The translations under genes and the position numbers were made by a program. Below the pieces are notes generated by a model. That model saw nothing but the letters and a program-made list of their open reading frames with translations, did not search any database and was not told where the DNA came from. Shown one piece after another: positions 30,735-40,900 of a DNA stretch of 48,872 bases. Location of the stretch: positions 1 through 48,872 of the forward strand of contig JBILMS010000020.1 of assembly GCA_044375415.1 (NCBI GenBank), given 5' to 3'. This stretch comes from JAWXBG01 sp044375415 (lineage in GTDB: Bacteria > Bacteroidota > Bacteroidia > Flavobacteriales_D > Sanyastnellaceae). The stretch's first letter is position 1. The number at the start of each line of letters is the position of its first letter.

Positions 30735-31937
30735 CTATAGCTTGTACGGCCAGAAATGGATTAAGTCGCCTTTGACCACATTGTTTCCTCCGGGAGTTAT
30801 CTCAGCGAAACCGTGACTTACAGATAACTGCGAAAAATCGCCACTACCTTGTCCTTCGCTTCGTTCTACAATAAAAAACCCGTCTTCATTTTGAGTACAA
30901 GTAACCTGCACAAATAAGGTTAGACTCGAATGGGCTTGAATATCAAATCCGCTTTTGGCTTTTATAGGCGTTATACTTTCTCCGTACTGTGAACTTAACC
31001 AAGGAATAAAGTAACGTCTTGCACAAACCAATGTGCTTACCGGGTTGCCGGGAAAACCAAAAACAATTGTATTCTCCTTTTTTCCAAACCACATGGGTTT
31101 ACCGGGACGTTGATTGATACCATGAAATAATTGCTCGACTCCATTTTCATTCAACACATCGGGCACCAAGTCGAATTTACCCTTTGAAACACCACCCGTG
31201 AGCATGAGAACATCGGAGGTCGCCAAACCCTCTTTAATAATTTCGCGGAGTATTTCCTGTTGATCGACTGCATGCACCAAACGCGCTTCCATACCCATAG
31301 TCTGAAGCATGGACTGCAAGACAAATACATTCGACATTCGAATTTGATGTGATGCCGGTTGCTCTTTTGGATCAACTAATTCGTCGCCGGTAGAAATAAT
31401 AGTAATTCGCGGTCTTTTGAATACAGGAATAGAAAGTTTACCTAGACTAGCTGCAAGACCAATTTCGGTGTATCTGATTTTTGATTTCGACTTTAAAACT
31501 TGATCACCCTTTTTTCTGTCGCGACCGCGCAGATGAACATTCTGACCTTTCTTTAAATCCGACGCAATTAAGACGGCATGAGATTCCTTCCAATCGAGGT
31601 GCTCGTATGGAACGATGGTGTCTGCTCCTAAAGGCAGTATTGCCCCCGTCATTATTTCAATAGCGGTCTGGTAATTTCCAATTGAATGTGCTGCTTCTCC
31701 GGCCTTTTGAATAGCGGAAACTTCCCATTCCGTCACTCCTTCCTTATATTGAATGGCAATTCCGTCCATCATAACGCGATCAAAAGAGGGAATATCTTCA
31801 TCGGTCTGCCAATCGGATGCGGTAATTCTGTTGAGCGAATTGTGCCAATCCACATCTTCTATTTTCGGAAAAAATTTACACGTAGAAATCATAGATTCGG
31901 CTTCTTCTACACCAACTATTTTCCTTGATATATCCAT
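30735..31937 (-). CDS. moeA: Molybdopterin molybdotransferase MoeA
   Basis: A 400-residue protein that inserts molybdate into adenylylated molybdopterin, the last step of Moco synthesis. Motifs: SFDRVMMDGIAI (N-terminal domain), TGAILPLGADTIVPYE, LRGRDRKKGD, ITIISTGDELVDPKEQP, MLTGGVSKGKFDLVPDVL and FGFPGNPVSTLVCARRYF. All the usual domains are present. It lies 6 bp after moaA, so it is translated from the same transcript, as the last gene of the operon beginning with the oxygenase. Confidence 0.96.
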   Translation of the reverse strand: MDISRKIVGVEEAESMISTCKFFPKIEDVDWHNSLNRITASDWQTDEDIPSFDRVMMDGIAIQYKEGVTEWEVSAIQKAGEAAHSIGNYQTAIEIMTGAILPLGADTIVPYEHLDWKESHAVLIASDLKKGQNVHLRGRDRKKGDQVLKSKSKIRYTEIGLAASLGKLSIPVFKRPRITIISTGDELVDPKEQPASHQIRMSNVFVLQSMLQTMGMEARLVHAVDQQEILREIIKEGLATSDVLMLTGGVSKGKFDLVPDVLNENGVEQLFHGINQRPGKPMWFGKKENTIVFGFPGNPVSTLVCARRYFIPWLSSQYGESITPIKAKSGFDIQAHSSLTLFVQVTCTQNEDGFFIVERSEGQGSGDFSQLSVSHGFAEITPGGNNVVKGDLIHFWPYKL

Positions 31938-31943
31938 GAAAAT

Positions 31944-32924
31944 TTATCCTCCTATGGTTGCCATACTCTCCGTTACTTCCACTCCACGGTCTTCCTCTGC
32001 TTCCCATCCATTTTTATACCGATGATTTATCGATTGAAGTATGGCCTCTGAAATACTCGTGTCGGAAGCACCTGTGCGTAATAGTTCTTTTACCGACAAT
32101 CCTGATTTTGCATATAAACAGGTTTTCATTTCTCCTGAAGGAGTAAGTCTAATTCGGTTGCACGTGCCACAGAAACTGCGAGTGTAAGCGGCAATAAAGC
32201 CCACTCTACCCTTGAATCCGGGGATATGGAAATTCTGTGATGTAGAACCTAATTGGGAAGTCTGCTCGACAACATCCGGATAAACTCCTTTTAATTTTTT
32301 AATCATCTCCGTGGCTGTCCACTTTGGAACTTCACGAATACCGGTGCCATTAAAAGGCATCTCCTCTATAAATCGAACATCCACTTTATTCTCACTAGCC
32401 AGATAAATAAGAGGAAAAAAATCTTCTTCATTTACATCCGCCATCATCACGGTATTCAGCTTGAGTTGAAAAGGTTCCTTCATCAACTCTTGCATACAGA
32501 GTGTTACTTCGTCAAAACAATTTCGACGGGCGATTTTTTCAAATCTAGTTTTATTCAGACTATCAATACTCAAGTTAAAATCGACAATTCCCAGGTCGGA
32601 AAGCTCATGAAGAAAGGGGCGGGTTAGCGTTCCATTTGTGGTAATCGAAATTCGTTCGAAGAGCTTGTCTCCCGAAATTGTTCGAAGAAACGACATGAGA
32701 TCTCGACGTACAAATGGTTCGCCACCGGTGATACGGATTTTTCTAATGCCGAGAGTTGAGTAGATTCTGCACAATCGCGTAAGTTCCTCGTACGACAAAA
32801 TCTCACTTTTCGGTGAAAACACAATACCATCTTCGGGCATACAATAGGTGCACCTTAGATTACATCGATCGGTAACAGCCAATCGCAAGTACGTTATTTC
32901 TCTTCCGAAATTATCTCCTAACAT
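31944..32924 (-). CDS. moaA: GTP 3',8-cyclase MoaA
   Basis: A 326-residue radical SAM enzyme for the first step of Moco synthesis, conversion of GTP to the 3',8-cyclo form. The N-terminal cluster cysteines are Cys21, Cys25 and Cys28 in CNLRCTYC, and the C-terminal cluster cysteines Cys252, Cys255 and Cys269. The protein ends with the GG tail typical of MoaA (ATIGG). It overlaps the end of the DUF7009-like gene by 7 bp and is followed after 6 bp by moeA. moaC, moaD, moaE and mogA are not in the window. Confidence 0.97.
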   Translation of the reverse strand: MLGDNFGREITYLRLAVTDRCNLRCTYCMPEDGIVFSPKSEILSYEELTRLCRIYSTLGIRKIRITGGEPFVRRDLMSFLRTISGDKLFERISITTNGTLTRPFLHELSDLGIVDFNLSIDSLNKTRFEKIARRNCFDEVTLCMQELMKEPFQLKLNTVMMADVNEEDFFPLIYLASENKVDVRFIEEMPFNGTGIREVPKWTATEMIKKLKGVYPDVVEQTSQLGSTSQNFHIPGFKGRVGFIAAYTRSFCGTCNRIRLTPSGEMKTCLYAKSGLSVKELLRTGASDTSISEAILQSINHRYKNGWEAEEDRGVEVTESMATIGG

Positions 32925-33298
32925 TTGATTTTCCCTTCTTCGGGATGAGGAAAATGATCACTTTCGTCTTCTCCGTCTCGAGGTTTTAGACAAGCAAAAT
33001 CTTTTTCCACTACAATTAATAGACCTCCCTCCTCTCCGTTATTCTGTCTGAATTCGAATCCCGTTTCTTCGGAGTCCATCCAATGTTCGGTTTTGCTTAG
33101 AGGAATATTCACTGTTAGATTATTTCCTTCAAAACTTGCATTAAACACATCCAATTGCCAAGGAACAAGCGAATACGAAACAGATGATACAGGACTGAAT
33201 ACCGTGTTTTTCATTACGCTTTCTCCGCGAGCCACCGACAACGCTTCTGTTTGATTTAATCTTATTCGAATGCTATTGTCTTTAATTCGAAGTTTCAT
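32918..33298 (-). CDS. DUF7009-like small protein in Moco operon
   Basis: A 126-residue cytosolic protein with no signal. The N-terminal MKLRIKDNSIRIRLNQTEALSVARGESV block and the EKDFACLKPRDGEDESDHFPHPEEGK block near the C-terminus are the features I associate with DUF7009; the number is from memory. It is probably a small beta-rich protein. The invariant-looking Cys, two His and the acidic EDESD run could bind metal. It overlaps the preceding oxygenase gene by 4 bp (ATGA) and moaA by 7 bp, so its translation is coupled to both. Confidence 0.8.
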   Translation of the reverse strand: MKLRIKDNSIRIRLNQTEALSVARGESVMKNTVFSPVSSVSYSLVPWQLDVFNASFEGNNLTVNIPLSKTEHWMDSEETGFEFRQNNGEEGGLLIVVEKDFACLKPRDGEDESDHFPHPEEGKIKC

Positions 33299-34254
33299 TT
33301 TTTTAAACCGATTTCAGCCAAACGTTCGTCCAAAAATTCTCCCGCAGAGATGGGCGCATAGGCCGCTTGTTCGCCCGAAGTTATACAACCCGGTAAGCAA
33401 TCGAGGCGCATGTCTGAACGCGGATGCAAAAAGAAAGGAATACTAAAACGCGGAGTGTTCCACTTCTCTCTTGGTGGATTTACCACACGATGGGTAGTGC
33501 TCTTTAATCGGTTGTTCGTGTGTCTCTGGAGCATGTCTCCCACATTAACCACTATATGATCGGGCAAAGCTGTTACCGCAACCCATTCATTTTTTTTGTT
33601 TAAAACTTCAAGTCCATCCGCCGAAGCACCAATCAAAAGAGTAATCAAATTAATATCTTCGTGTTGTCCGGCTCTAACAGCAGACTTTGGTTCAGAGGTA
33701 ATTGGCGGATAATGTATAGGTCTAAGGATACTGTTCCCATTGTGAATTTTATCGTCGAAGTAGTTTTCTTCGAGACCTAAAAAAAGAGCAATCGAACGAA
33801 GCATAAATCTACCTGTCTTTTCAAAATCTCGGTAGGCTTTCATTCCGACTTCATTAAAATCCGGCAGTTCATCGACTAAGATATTATCCGGATATTCATT
33901 TTTAATGAGATCCTCCCCCACTACAACTTGTCCAAAATGCCAGAATTCTTTGAGATCGCCGGAGTTACTACCCTTGGCATGTTCCTTTCCCAATGACGTG
34001 TAACCACGCTGGCCGGCCAACTTTTCGTCTTCATATTTGGCCTTTATTTCGGAGGGTAATTCAAAAAATTTCTGAACCCAATGATAAAGTTGGGACTGAG
34101 TTTGAGGATCGATAAAGTGGTTTTTTACGGCAACAAAACCGATCGTTTCATAGGCTTCGCCTAGTTTTTTGACAAAATTGGCCTTCTGTTCAGGTGATCC
34201 GTTTACAAAATCGTTCAGATCTACACTGGGAATTCCCATATCAAGTTCGCTCAT
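33295..34254 (-). CDS. Isopenicillin-N-synthase-family 2OG-Fe(II)-type oxygenase
   Basis: A 319-residue oxygenase. The start MSELDMGIPSVDLNDF (34254) is preferred to an ATG at 34335, which would read into a structured repeat. The N-terminal DIOX_N part (about 8-120) is followed by the 2OG-FeII core: QHEDINL (Fe ligands His-x-Asp), then HRVV for the distal His, and PRFSIPFF for the Arg-x-Ser that binds 2-oxoglutarate. The family hydroxylates or oxidises small molecules, and its bacterial members mostly lack known substrates. It overlaps the DUF7009-like gene by 4 bp and is the first gene of the operon with moaA and moeA. Confidence 0.9.
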   Translation of the reverse strand: MSELDMGIPSVDLNDFVNGSPEQKANFVKKLGEAYETIGFVAVKNHFIDPQTQSQLYHWVQKFFELPSEIKAKYEDEKLAGQRGYTSLGKEHAKGSNSGDLKEFWHFGQVVVGEDLIKNEYPDNILVDELPDFNEVGMKAYRDFEKTGRFMLRSIALFLGLEENYFDDKIHNGNSILRPIHYPPITSEPKSAVRAGQHEDINLITLLIGASADGLEVLNKKNEWVAVTALPDHIVVNVGDMLQRHTNNRLKSTTHRVVNPPREKWNTPRFSIPFFLHPRSDMRLDCLPGCITSGEQAAYAPISAGEFLDERLAEIGLKK

Positions 34255-34285
34255 AGGTAAATGAAATATGGGCCAAATTACAAAA

Positions 34286-34410
34286 TAAACCCGAATCACG
34301 CGATAGAGTTGCATAAAGCTATTCAACGGAGACAAATTGATTTCTATCGCGTAGATTCGAGAATCCCGCGGCGCATTCCTTTCAGTATAGAACTAATGCG
34401 CAATGCGGGA
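34286..34410. repeat. 125-bp structured tandem repeat, unit 1
   Basis: First of two direct units with exact period 125. Each unit holds two long inverted repeats. One pairs CGAATCACGCGATAG with CTATCGCGTAGATTCG (one bulge). The other pairs ATCCCGCGGCGCATT with AATGCGCAATGCGGGAT (small internal loop). The unit lies 31 bp upstream of the oxygenase start. Confidence 0.9.
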
Positions 34411-34535
34411 TAAACCCGAATCACGCGATAGAGTTGTATAAAGCTATCCACCGGAGACAAATTGATTTCTATCGCGTAGATTCGAGAATCCCGCGGCGCA
34501 TTCCTTTTAAAATAAATTCAATGCGCAATGCGGGA
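34411..34535. repeat. 125-bp structured tandem repeat, unit 2
   Basis: It differs from unit 1 only in the loop regions (GTTGTATAAAGCTATCCACC against GTTGCATAAAGCTATTCAAC, and TTTTAAAATAAATTC against TTTCAGTATAGAACT). All four stem arms are unchanged, so the stems look constrained or the copy is recent with loop drift. It ends 29 bp before the next gene. Confidence 0.9.
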
Positions 34536-34563
34536 TAAGGCCAAACAGAGGAACTTCTAATTC

Positions 34564-35064
34564 CTATTGAGATTCAAAAGATATGATTTGGATGTGCTGG
34601 ACAAAATTCCCACAAAGGTCAGCTACTGTCCAGATTCGGTAAATCGCATCATCCTTGCTTTGCTCCTCAAACTCCGTGTGCAATTCTCTACCGCTATTGT
34701 CTGTATAGGTTGGGTTCTGAACGGCAGGTTTTTCACTACCCGCTGTCATAATAAAATTCTCAGGTACCCATGTGAATTTCGGAGCCTCCTTGTCCGTTAG
34801 TGTGATGTATTGCTCAAAAGTAGCCTCTTGACCTTCGCGCGATAAACGATACGTTCTCACCAGATTCCCGAGACATCCTCCGGAAAATGTTTGATCTGAA
34901 ATAACCTCTACCCTTGTTGATTTCTGCTCTTCTATAGGCAGCGGACTGTAAGTGTTCAAAGCACCAATATCAAGTGTAATCTGACGTTCGAGGTGCTCTG
35001 TTTTGATTTGACCACTCACATTTACTTTTGCGGCAAGAAGGATAAGAATGAAGAACTTAGTCAT
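34564..35064 (-). CDS. Secreted Ig-like (HYR-like) protein
   Basis: A 166-residue protein with a signal peptide (about 1-19, ending VSGQ). The core (SGGCLGNLVRTYRLSREG, EQYITLTDKEAPKFTWVPENF and YRIWTVADLCGNFVQHIQIISF) resembles one HYR/Ig-like module of the kind that repeats in large T9SS adhesins, here as a single secreted domain. Two cysteines (CLG and CGN) could form a disulfide. Function unknown. It is not tightly linked to the oxygenase operon, from which it is separated by the 125-bp repeats. Confidence 0.75.
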   Translation of the reverse strand: MTKFFILILLAAKVNVSGQIKTEHLERQITLDIGALNTYSPLPIEEQKSTRVEVISDQTFSGGCLGNLVRTYRLSREGQEATFEQYITLTDKEAPKFTWVPENFIMTAGSEKPAVQNPTYTDNSGRELHTEFEEQSKDDAIYRIWTVADLCGNFVQHIQIISFESQ

Positions 35065-35197
35065 GGGTGGTCATTTTTAGTTTAGTTCAAACAAAGATAG
35101 AGCCAGTTCAAACGTTTTAGCCAAGATTCACATTTTATATGATCTCAGAGTATGATGATCCATCTTAAATTCACGGCCAATAAATAATTCTATCTAA

Positions 35198-37333
35198 ATG
35201 AAAAATGTTCCCTTACTACCGGTCTTAGCCATTTTGTCTTTGTTTGCCGGACAAGCCGGAGCGCAAACTCAAAAGGTTCCTATGAAAATGACCTATCCTC
35301 CTGTTGCGAAATGTGACTCAGTCTTCAACTTTCACGGTACTTCTGTTAAAGATCCGTACGCTTGGCTCGAAGACGACAATTCGAAAGAAACAGTTGATTG
35401 GGTAAAAACTCAAAGCGATTTTACCTCAGACTTTCTGTCGAAAATCCCGTTCCGCGAAAAAATAAAGGCCAGATATACTGAACTGATGAACTTCGAAAAA
35501 GTTGGGGCCCCGCTCAAAGCAGGTGATTATTACTTCTTCTGGAAAAATTCAGGTTTAGAGGCTCAAGGCAAAATATTCGTAAAAAAAGGAGATAACGGTA
35601 AGGAAGAGTTATTTCTCGACTTAAACACGCTCTCTCCCGATGGCACGGCAAGTGCAAGTTTGTTGGGCGCTTCCGACGACAATAAATATATGGCTGTCTC
35701 GGTAAGTGAAGCCGGAAGTGATTGGAGTGTCATAAAGGTTTATGACATCGCAAGCAAAAAAGAAACCGGAGATCTACTGAAGTGGATCAAATTTGGCGGT
35801 GCTTCTTGGTATAAAGACGGCTTTTATTACAGCCGTTACCCTCAGCCCGAAGCTGGTCAGGAGTTGATGCAAAGCAACAAAAACAATATGGTGTATTACC
35901 ATAAAATGGGTACCCCTCAGTCTAAAGACGAACTAGTTTATGAAAGCAAAGAACACGAAGATTGGTACCACGGTGTTGGGGTTACTGAAGATAAAAAATT
36001 CCTGATTTTATTTGCTGCACCAGGAACTGACGGATATGAGATATGGTATAAAAAAACCGAAGATAAAGGTCCTTTTAAACCCTTGTTTACCGATATATCC
36101 ACTCACTCTTCCGTGATAGATCACTATAACGGAAGATTTATTGTGCTCACCGATGTAGATGCTCCCAGGTATCGACTAGTATCGGTTGATCCTGAAAATC
36201 CATCCAAAGAAAACTGGATTGAATTATTGCCGGAAACAAAAAATCTTCTTCAAGGTGTGAGTACAGGTGGAGGAAAAATGTTTGCCTCTTATCTGCAAAT
36301 GGCAACTACACGAATTTATGTATTGGACTACGACGGCAAAAACAAAACCGAAATAACACTACCCGATCAGACAGGATCAGCAGGTGGGTTTTCAGGGAAA
36401 ATTACGGATACCGAATTGTTCTACTCTTTCACTTCATTCACATATCCCGGAACCCTTTATCGCTACGATGTCAAATCGGGAAAAAGCACCGTGTTTTATC
36501 AACCGCAACTTAAATTCAATCCTTCCGATTACGAAAGTAAACAAGTGGAATTCAAAAGCAAGGATGGTACAATGGTTCCCATGTTTATCGTATATAAGAA
36601 AGGACTGGAATTAAATGGAAACAATCCCACGCTTTTGTATAGTTATGGTGGTTTCAATATTAGCTTAACTCCTTCTTTCAGCACAAGTAATATTATTTTA
36701 CTAGAAAATGGTGGTGTGTATGCAATGCCCAATCTTCGCGGTGGTGGAGAATTTGGAGAAGAATGGCACCGTGGCGGAATGTTGGAGAATAAACAAAATG
36801 TATTCGACGATTTTATTGCAGCTGCCGAATACCTGATTGCAAATGGGTATACAAACCCGAAAAGACTTGCCATACATGGCGGTAGCAATGGAGGTTTGCT
36901 CGTGGGTGCATGTATGACACAACGTCCGGAACTTTTTCAAGTTGCTATGCCGGCTGTGGGTGTTTTGGACATGCTTAGATTCCATAAGTGGACAGTTGGC
37001 AAAGGATGGATTCCCGAGTATGGTTGCGCTGATGCCGGTGAAGCGGAATTCAAATACTTGTATGCTTATTCGCCTTATCACAATTTAAGACCGGGCACAA
37101 AATACCCGGCTACCATGGTAATGACTGCCGATCACGACGACCGAGTAGTTCCGGCGCATAGTTTCAAATTTGCATCGCGATTACAGGAATGCCAAGCTTC
37201 ACCCAATCCATGTCTAATTCGAATTGAGACCAAAGCGGGACACGGTGCGGGGCAGAGTACTGAACAGGTGATAGAAAGTCAGACCGACAAATGGTCATTT
37301 ATGTTTTACAACATGGGAATAAAATTGCCTTAA
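35198..37333 (+). CDS. Prolyl oligopeptidase (S9 family)
   Basis: A 711-residue secreted serine peptidase that cuts short peptides after proline. The signal peptide is about 1-22 (ending GAQ). The seven-bladed propeller takes about 30-430. The alpha/beta hydrolase part has SYGGFNISLTPSFS, NLRGGGEFGEEWHRGG, the nucleophile Ser563 in GGSNGGLL, the acid in DHDDRV (645-649) and His682 in GHGAG. Full length and intact. Followed by a stem-loop and an unrelated small gene. Confidence 0.95.
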   Translation: MKNVPLLPVLAILSLFAGQAGAQTQKVPMKMTYPPVAKCDSVFNFHGTSVKDPYAWLEDDNSKETVDWVKTQSDFTSDFLSKIPFREKIKARYTELMNFEKVGAPLKAGDYYFFWKNSGLEAQGKIFVKKGDNGKEELFLDLNTLSPDGTASASLLGASDDNKYMAVSVSEAGSDWSVIKVYDIASKKETGDLLKWIKFGGASWYKDGFYYSRYPQPEAGQELMQSNKNNMVYYHKMGTPQSKDELVYESKEHEDWYHGVGVTEDKKFLILFAAPGTDGYEIWYKKTEDKGPFKPLFTDISTHSSVIDHYNGRFIVLTDVDAPRYRLVSVDPENPSKENWIELLPETKNLLQGVSTGGGKMFASYLQMATTRIYVLDYDGKNKTEITLPDQTGSAGGFSGKITDTELFYSFTSFTYPGTLYRYDVKSGKSTVFYQPQLKFNPSDYESKQVEFKSKDGTMVPMFIVYKKGLELNGNNPTLLYSYGGFNISLTPSFSTSNIILLENGGVYAMPNLRGGGEFGEEWHRGGMLENKQNVFDDFIAAAEYLIANGYTNPKRLAIHGGSNGGLLVGACMTQRPELFQVAMPAVGVLDMLRFHKWTVGKGWIPEYGCADAGEAEFKYLYAYSPYHNLRPGTKYPATMVMTADHDDRVVPAHSFKFASRLQECQASPNPCLIRIETKAGHGAGQSTEQVIESQTDKWSFMFYNMGIKLP

Positions 37334-37407
37334 CAAATAGGCCTAGGGTATTATGGCCTCATTACAATTCTGATAATTCTCATAATCTCACTTGATGATC
37401 GTCAACG

Positions 37408-37434
37408 AAACATCCAAAAGCCTTTCGGATGTTT
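37408..37434. terminator. Stem-loop after the prolyl oligopeptidase gene
   Basis: AAACATCCAAAAG (37408-37420) and CTTTCGGATGTTT (37422-37434) form a nearly perfect 13-bp arm pair (one mismatch) with a tight turn. The 3' flank GTCTTGT is not a strong U-run, so it may be a weak terminator or a different RNA structure. It lies 74 bp after the stop. Confidence 0.5.
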
Positions 37435-37468
37435 GTCTTGTAATTATTCACCACATTAAAAAACAATT

Positions 37469-37858
37469 ATGAGTCACGCAGTACACACGCACATATCTCA
37501 CTTAAGTTTGGAACACAATACTTGGTTGAGAGGAGTTGAGTTCTACATGGACGAGCTTAAGGTGCAAACACATCGGTTGGAAGAAGTTTCAAGTCGATAT
37601 ACTTCGCCTGAAGTAAAATCCCAGGTTGAACACTATGAAAACCAATTCAAAATTCAGAAGTTAAATCTGCAAGAGTTGCGTCACGACGTCAACGAGCACG
37701 TAAAACATATTTCAGACGATACGGTAAAGTATGCGCAGCATTTGTCAAATACCACTTTGGCAGAACATGATGCTATGCGCGACAGGTTCGTAACACTTGA
37801 AAAGATTATTAATGAAATCAGACATGATTTCTATCGATTTCTCAGTGCGAATATGTAA
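37469..37858 (+). CDS. Small coiled-coil protein of unknown function
   Basis: A 129-residue protein with no signal or membrane segment. It is almost entirely helical and charged, and His-rich (MSHAVHTHISHLSLEHN, LRHDVNEHVKHI). Long heptad-like stretches suggest a coiled coil or a four-helix bundle. The start MSHAVHTH is preceded by a plausible leader. I recognise no family; the repeated His could hint at metal binding, but this is a guess. Confidence 0.7.
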   Translation: MSHAVHTHISHLSLEHNTWLRGVEFYMDELKVQTHRLEEVSSRYTSPEVKSQVEHYENQFKIQKLNLQELRHDVNEHVKHISDDTVKYAQHLSNTTLAEHDAMRDRFVTLEKIINEIRHDFYRFLSANM

Positions 37859-37914
37859 GACTCTCGCACAGGAATAGCAAGTGGGGCTCTTCGTGAACTC
37901 CACCATTATGTGGT

Positions 37915-37946
37915 AAAAGCCGTCACTCGAAGGAGGGGCGGCTTTT
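37915..37946. terminator. Terminator between convergent genes
   Basis: AAAAGCCG (37915-37922) and CGGCTTTT (37939-37946) form an 8-bp stem with a 16-base loop, followed by TT. It lies between the stops at 37858 (plus) and 37954 (minus). Confidence 0.65.
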
Positions 37947-37953
37947 TTGTTGT

Positions 37954-40900
37954 TTATTTTCCCGGATAATAGGTATCCCAAAATCGAGTGTAAGTTCCAT
38001 TTTTAATAGCTTTGATTGTATCATCCCGACTTTCAGAGGGAGAATTCGTGTAGTCTTCATCGTATACGCTATCTACTGTATATTTATTGAGGTCTTCAAG
38101 TACTTTTTTCATCTCTCCTTCTTGAAAAGGACCATAGGCCTGATAATACTCTTCAGACTCCTCTGCGTAACCGTATGAGATAACATAAAAAGCACCCTTA
38201 TCGGTTACAATTTTCTTATACAGACTCGAACGGTCTACCTCATAATCATCGCTCATGTACTCAAGAATATGAGCACACAAAATTTCCTCGTCCTTTAATT
38301 TATCAATACCTGACTTCTTTTCAAATCCGTATTTATAGCAACTAGTAATCAATCTAAATCCATGCCATGGAGATTTGAGGCATTTTTGTACCCGTTCCTT
38401 TTCGGGATTCTTTCCAAGCCTTAATTCAGAAATGAGCACGCTCGCATTGGGTTCTTCTGCTTCGAGCACAACACGCGCAGAGTCCAATGCAACAAATAGC
38501 TCAGGGGTTGGTTTGAAGTTTCCGCAAATTTGTGCCCCTAACTCGAGAGCATATAACGAATAAGGATAGCTATCCCCGGCCCGAATCGAGCTTCTGTAGG
38601 ACTTAACACATTGCTGAATATAAAATGGGAATTCCGTTTCCACAGTACTTAACATACCTTGCAGAGTGCTGTCCTCTTGTATTGCAGAACACAAATAGAG
38701 AAATCCGGAACTTAAGAATTCCTTTCGACCTAACTCTGATATTGTTATCCATTCATCTTTTACTCTAGAATAATTGGTGCTAAATGCTCCGCTTAAAATG
38801 GTTGATTCTTTTGTAAAGGTCAACTCATTCAGAATATTCAAAAATTGTTGAACCCCAGCCCTTGTCGAATCGCCTTTTAAATAAAGTGACAATATGGTAT
38901 TCCGCGTACTTTCAAAAGGACAGCTCTTTACTTTTTTCTCTACTGTTTTTGTGAATTCCGGGTCCTTTAATTCCAATAAAACACGAGCCCACGATTCACT
39001 GAATCCCAAATACAAAGCCGTATCTGTTTTATAGTTTTCCAAAAAAGCTTCCCTAATTTGAGGGAGATCGGATTCTGAGAATTTATACTTATCTAGAATA
39101 TAGATGTCTGAATAATCGTATTTTTCATTTGCATCTACATATTTCAAGTAATCAATAATTTCCTTGGTTTTTGAAATCGATATATCATCATATGATTTTT
39201 GAATGACTTGAAAACCGTATGCCAATGAATCCACCTTTTCGATGTTCTCGTAGTCTGCGGGATATTTCACCACAGAGCAGATGGCTTCTCGTCCATTCAA
39301 AAGCACCTTTCCTTTTATTTTGAGTAATGGAAATTTGGTATAACACGATTCATAATAAAGAACTCGTTCGCCATTCTCGTCGAGGCATTTTCTACTCGTT
39401 ATACTATCGCCAAAAAAAACATGATTGCTTGACGTTATATCCCAAAGTGCTGAATCCACTGCACTTCGGAAATAAAGTGAATCGAAATGAAAGCGAAGAA
39501 ACCCTTGTTGGATAGAACTTTTATCATCTCGCACCCACCAATATGACATCGAATCGGCGGCTAGTGGAAAACTCCAAGAGCCGTCTTCCTTTACCGAATA
39601 ATTGGTGCCTGTGGAAAAGGAACTGACTGCTGCATTCATATCGGAAACTTCTTTTTGAACGATTACCTCGGTTTCGTAAGGCATCGGAGATATTTCTTCA
39701 AAAAAGGGGTCGGTCCAAGAAAATGCGCCATCGGCTTTACTGATCAGCAAAATGAAATTTCGACTGCCTCTAAAAAACACGATAATCTGCATCGTTGCAT
39801 CCACGGTTTTTACCTTCGAGAATCTGGCCGGATATCCCATAAAAGTGGAAGTGGAGTCAAATAAAACTTGAGTCGCATCTCCATCCGGGCTTTGTAAATA
39901 ATCCATTAAGAGGTCTAAGGTTTCCTCTTGATCTTCGTAATATTCACCGGGCAAAACATCCGAATGACGAAAAATGTAGGCTTTCGATTTAGCAGCATCC
40001 ATGTACATGCTCAAATAAATCTCCTCTGCCGGCTCATCTTCAAAACCGGGTGCTGAGATTACTCGCTCTGTAATAAGAGTCGGAGCTAAAAGTCTAAAAT
40101 TCGAATTCTTCGGTGTAAATTCTTTCCAATCGATTGTCTTCCTCGGGGCGGGATCGTGGTAGGATGCGCTCTTAAAAAATTTGTCGCCAACGGGACCGAG
40201 TATCACCTTTCTATCTTCGGCAAAACCTCCCACGTAATACATGATTCGATTTGAGCGAAAAACATAATATGCTCTCATCGCGAATTTACCAAAGGAAGCA
40301 ACAATCTCAATGGCATCTTCTCCATTAAGTTTAGTGATTTTGGATTTTTCAAGTGTTAATTTCGAATCACTCGCCAAATTCTCTTTGATAGATTTTTCTG
40401 TAGTCTCCATTGAAATGTCTCCCACTTCCATTTTCAGAGCCCCCACGAATAAACCCATACCATTTTCTGTATCCATAGAAATGAACATATCCATAGCCGC
40501 ATTTCCTTCGAATTCTACTTCTGCAGGTGTGTTCGGAAACATCAACGAAATGCCATCCATATGATCAAATCTTTTCCATGGGAATTCATACTTTTCACTT
40601 TTCAATTTCTCTGAGGTACCGGAAAAGCTGGCCTCTACCTTCTCAACTATATATCCGTCGTTTCTGAGCAACTGAATGATCCCCTCTTCGCCTCCCAGGT
40701 GGCCGGCCCCCACGGATACAAAATAGGTTGAATCCGTGCTGAAATTTTTAATTCCATAGAAGTGCATATAGTTCCGCTTCACCAAATTCAGTTCGCTTGT
40801 CACGGCCATAATCCCGGGACTGTACATCACTTTTGTCAGGCTATCGAGATTTCCTTCCCAATAAATATTTAGCATGTCCTCCTTGGTTAATCTCCGCGAC

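Noticed and set aside
33295..34254. Antibiotic (penicillin-type) biosynthesis from the isopenicillin N synthase similarity
   Set aside because: No ACV synthetase or other beta-lactam gene is near; the family is broad in bacteria and the neighbours are Moco genes.
34255..34335. Longer oxygenase start (27 extra residues)
   Set aside because: It would be encoded partly by the 125-bp structured repeat and is hydrophobic in a way unlike the family; the inner ATG starts at the DIOX_N domain.
34286..34535. CRISPR-like direct repeats
   Set aside because: Only two units of 125 bp with internal hairpins and no spacers; no cas genes in the window.
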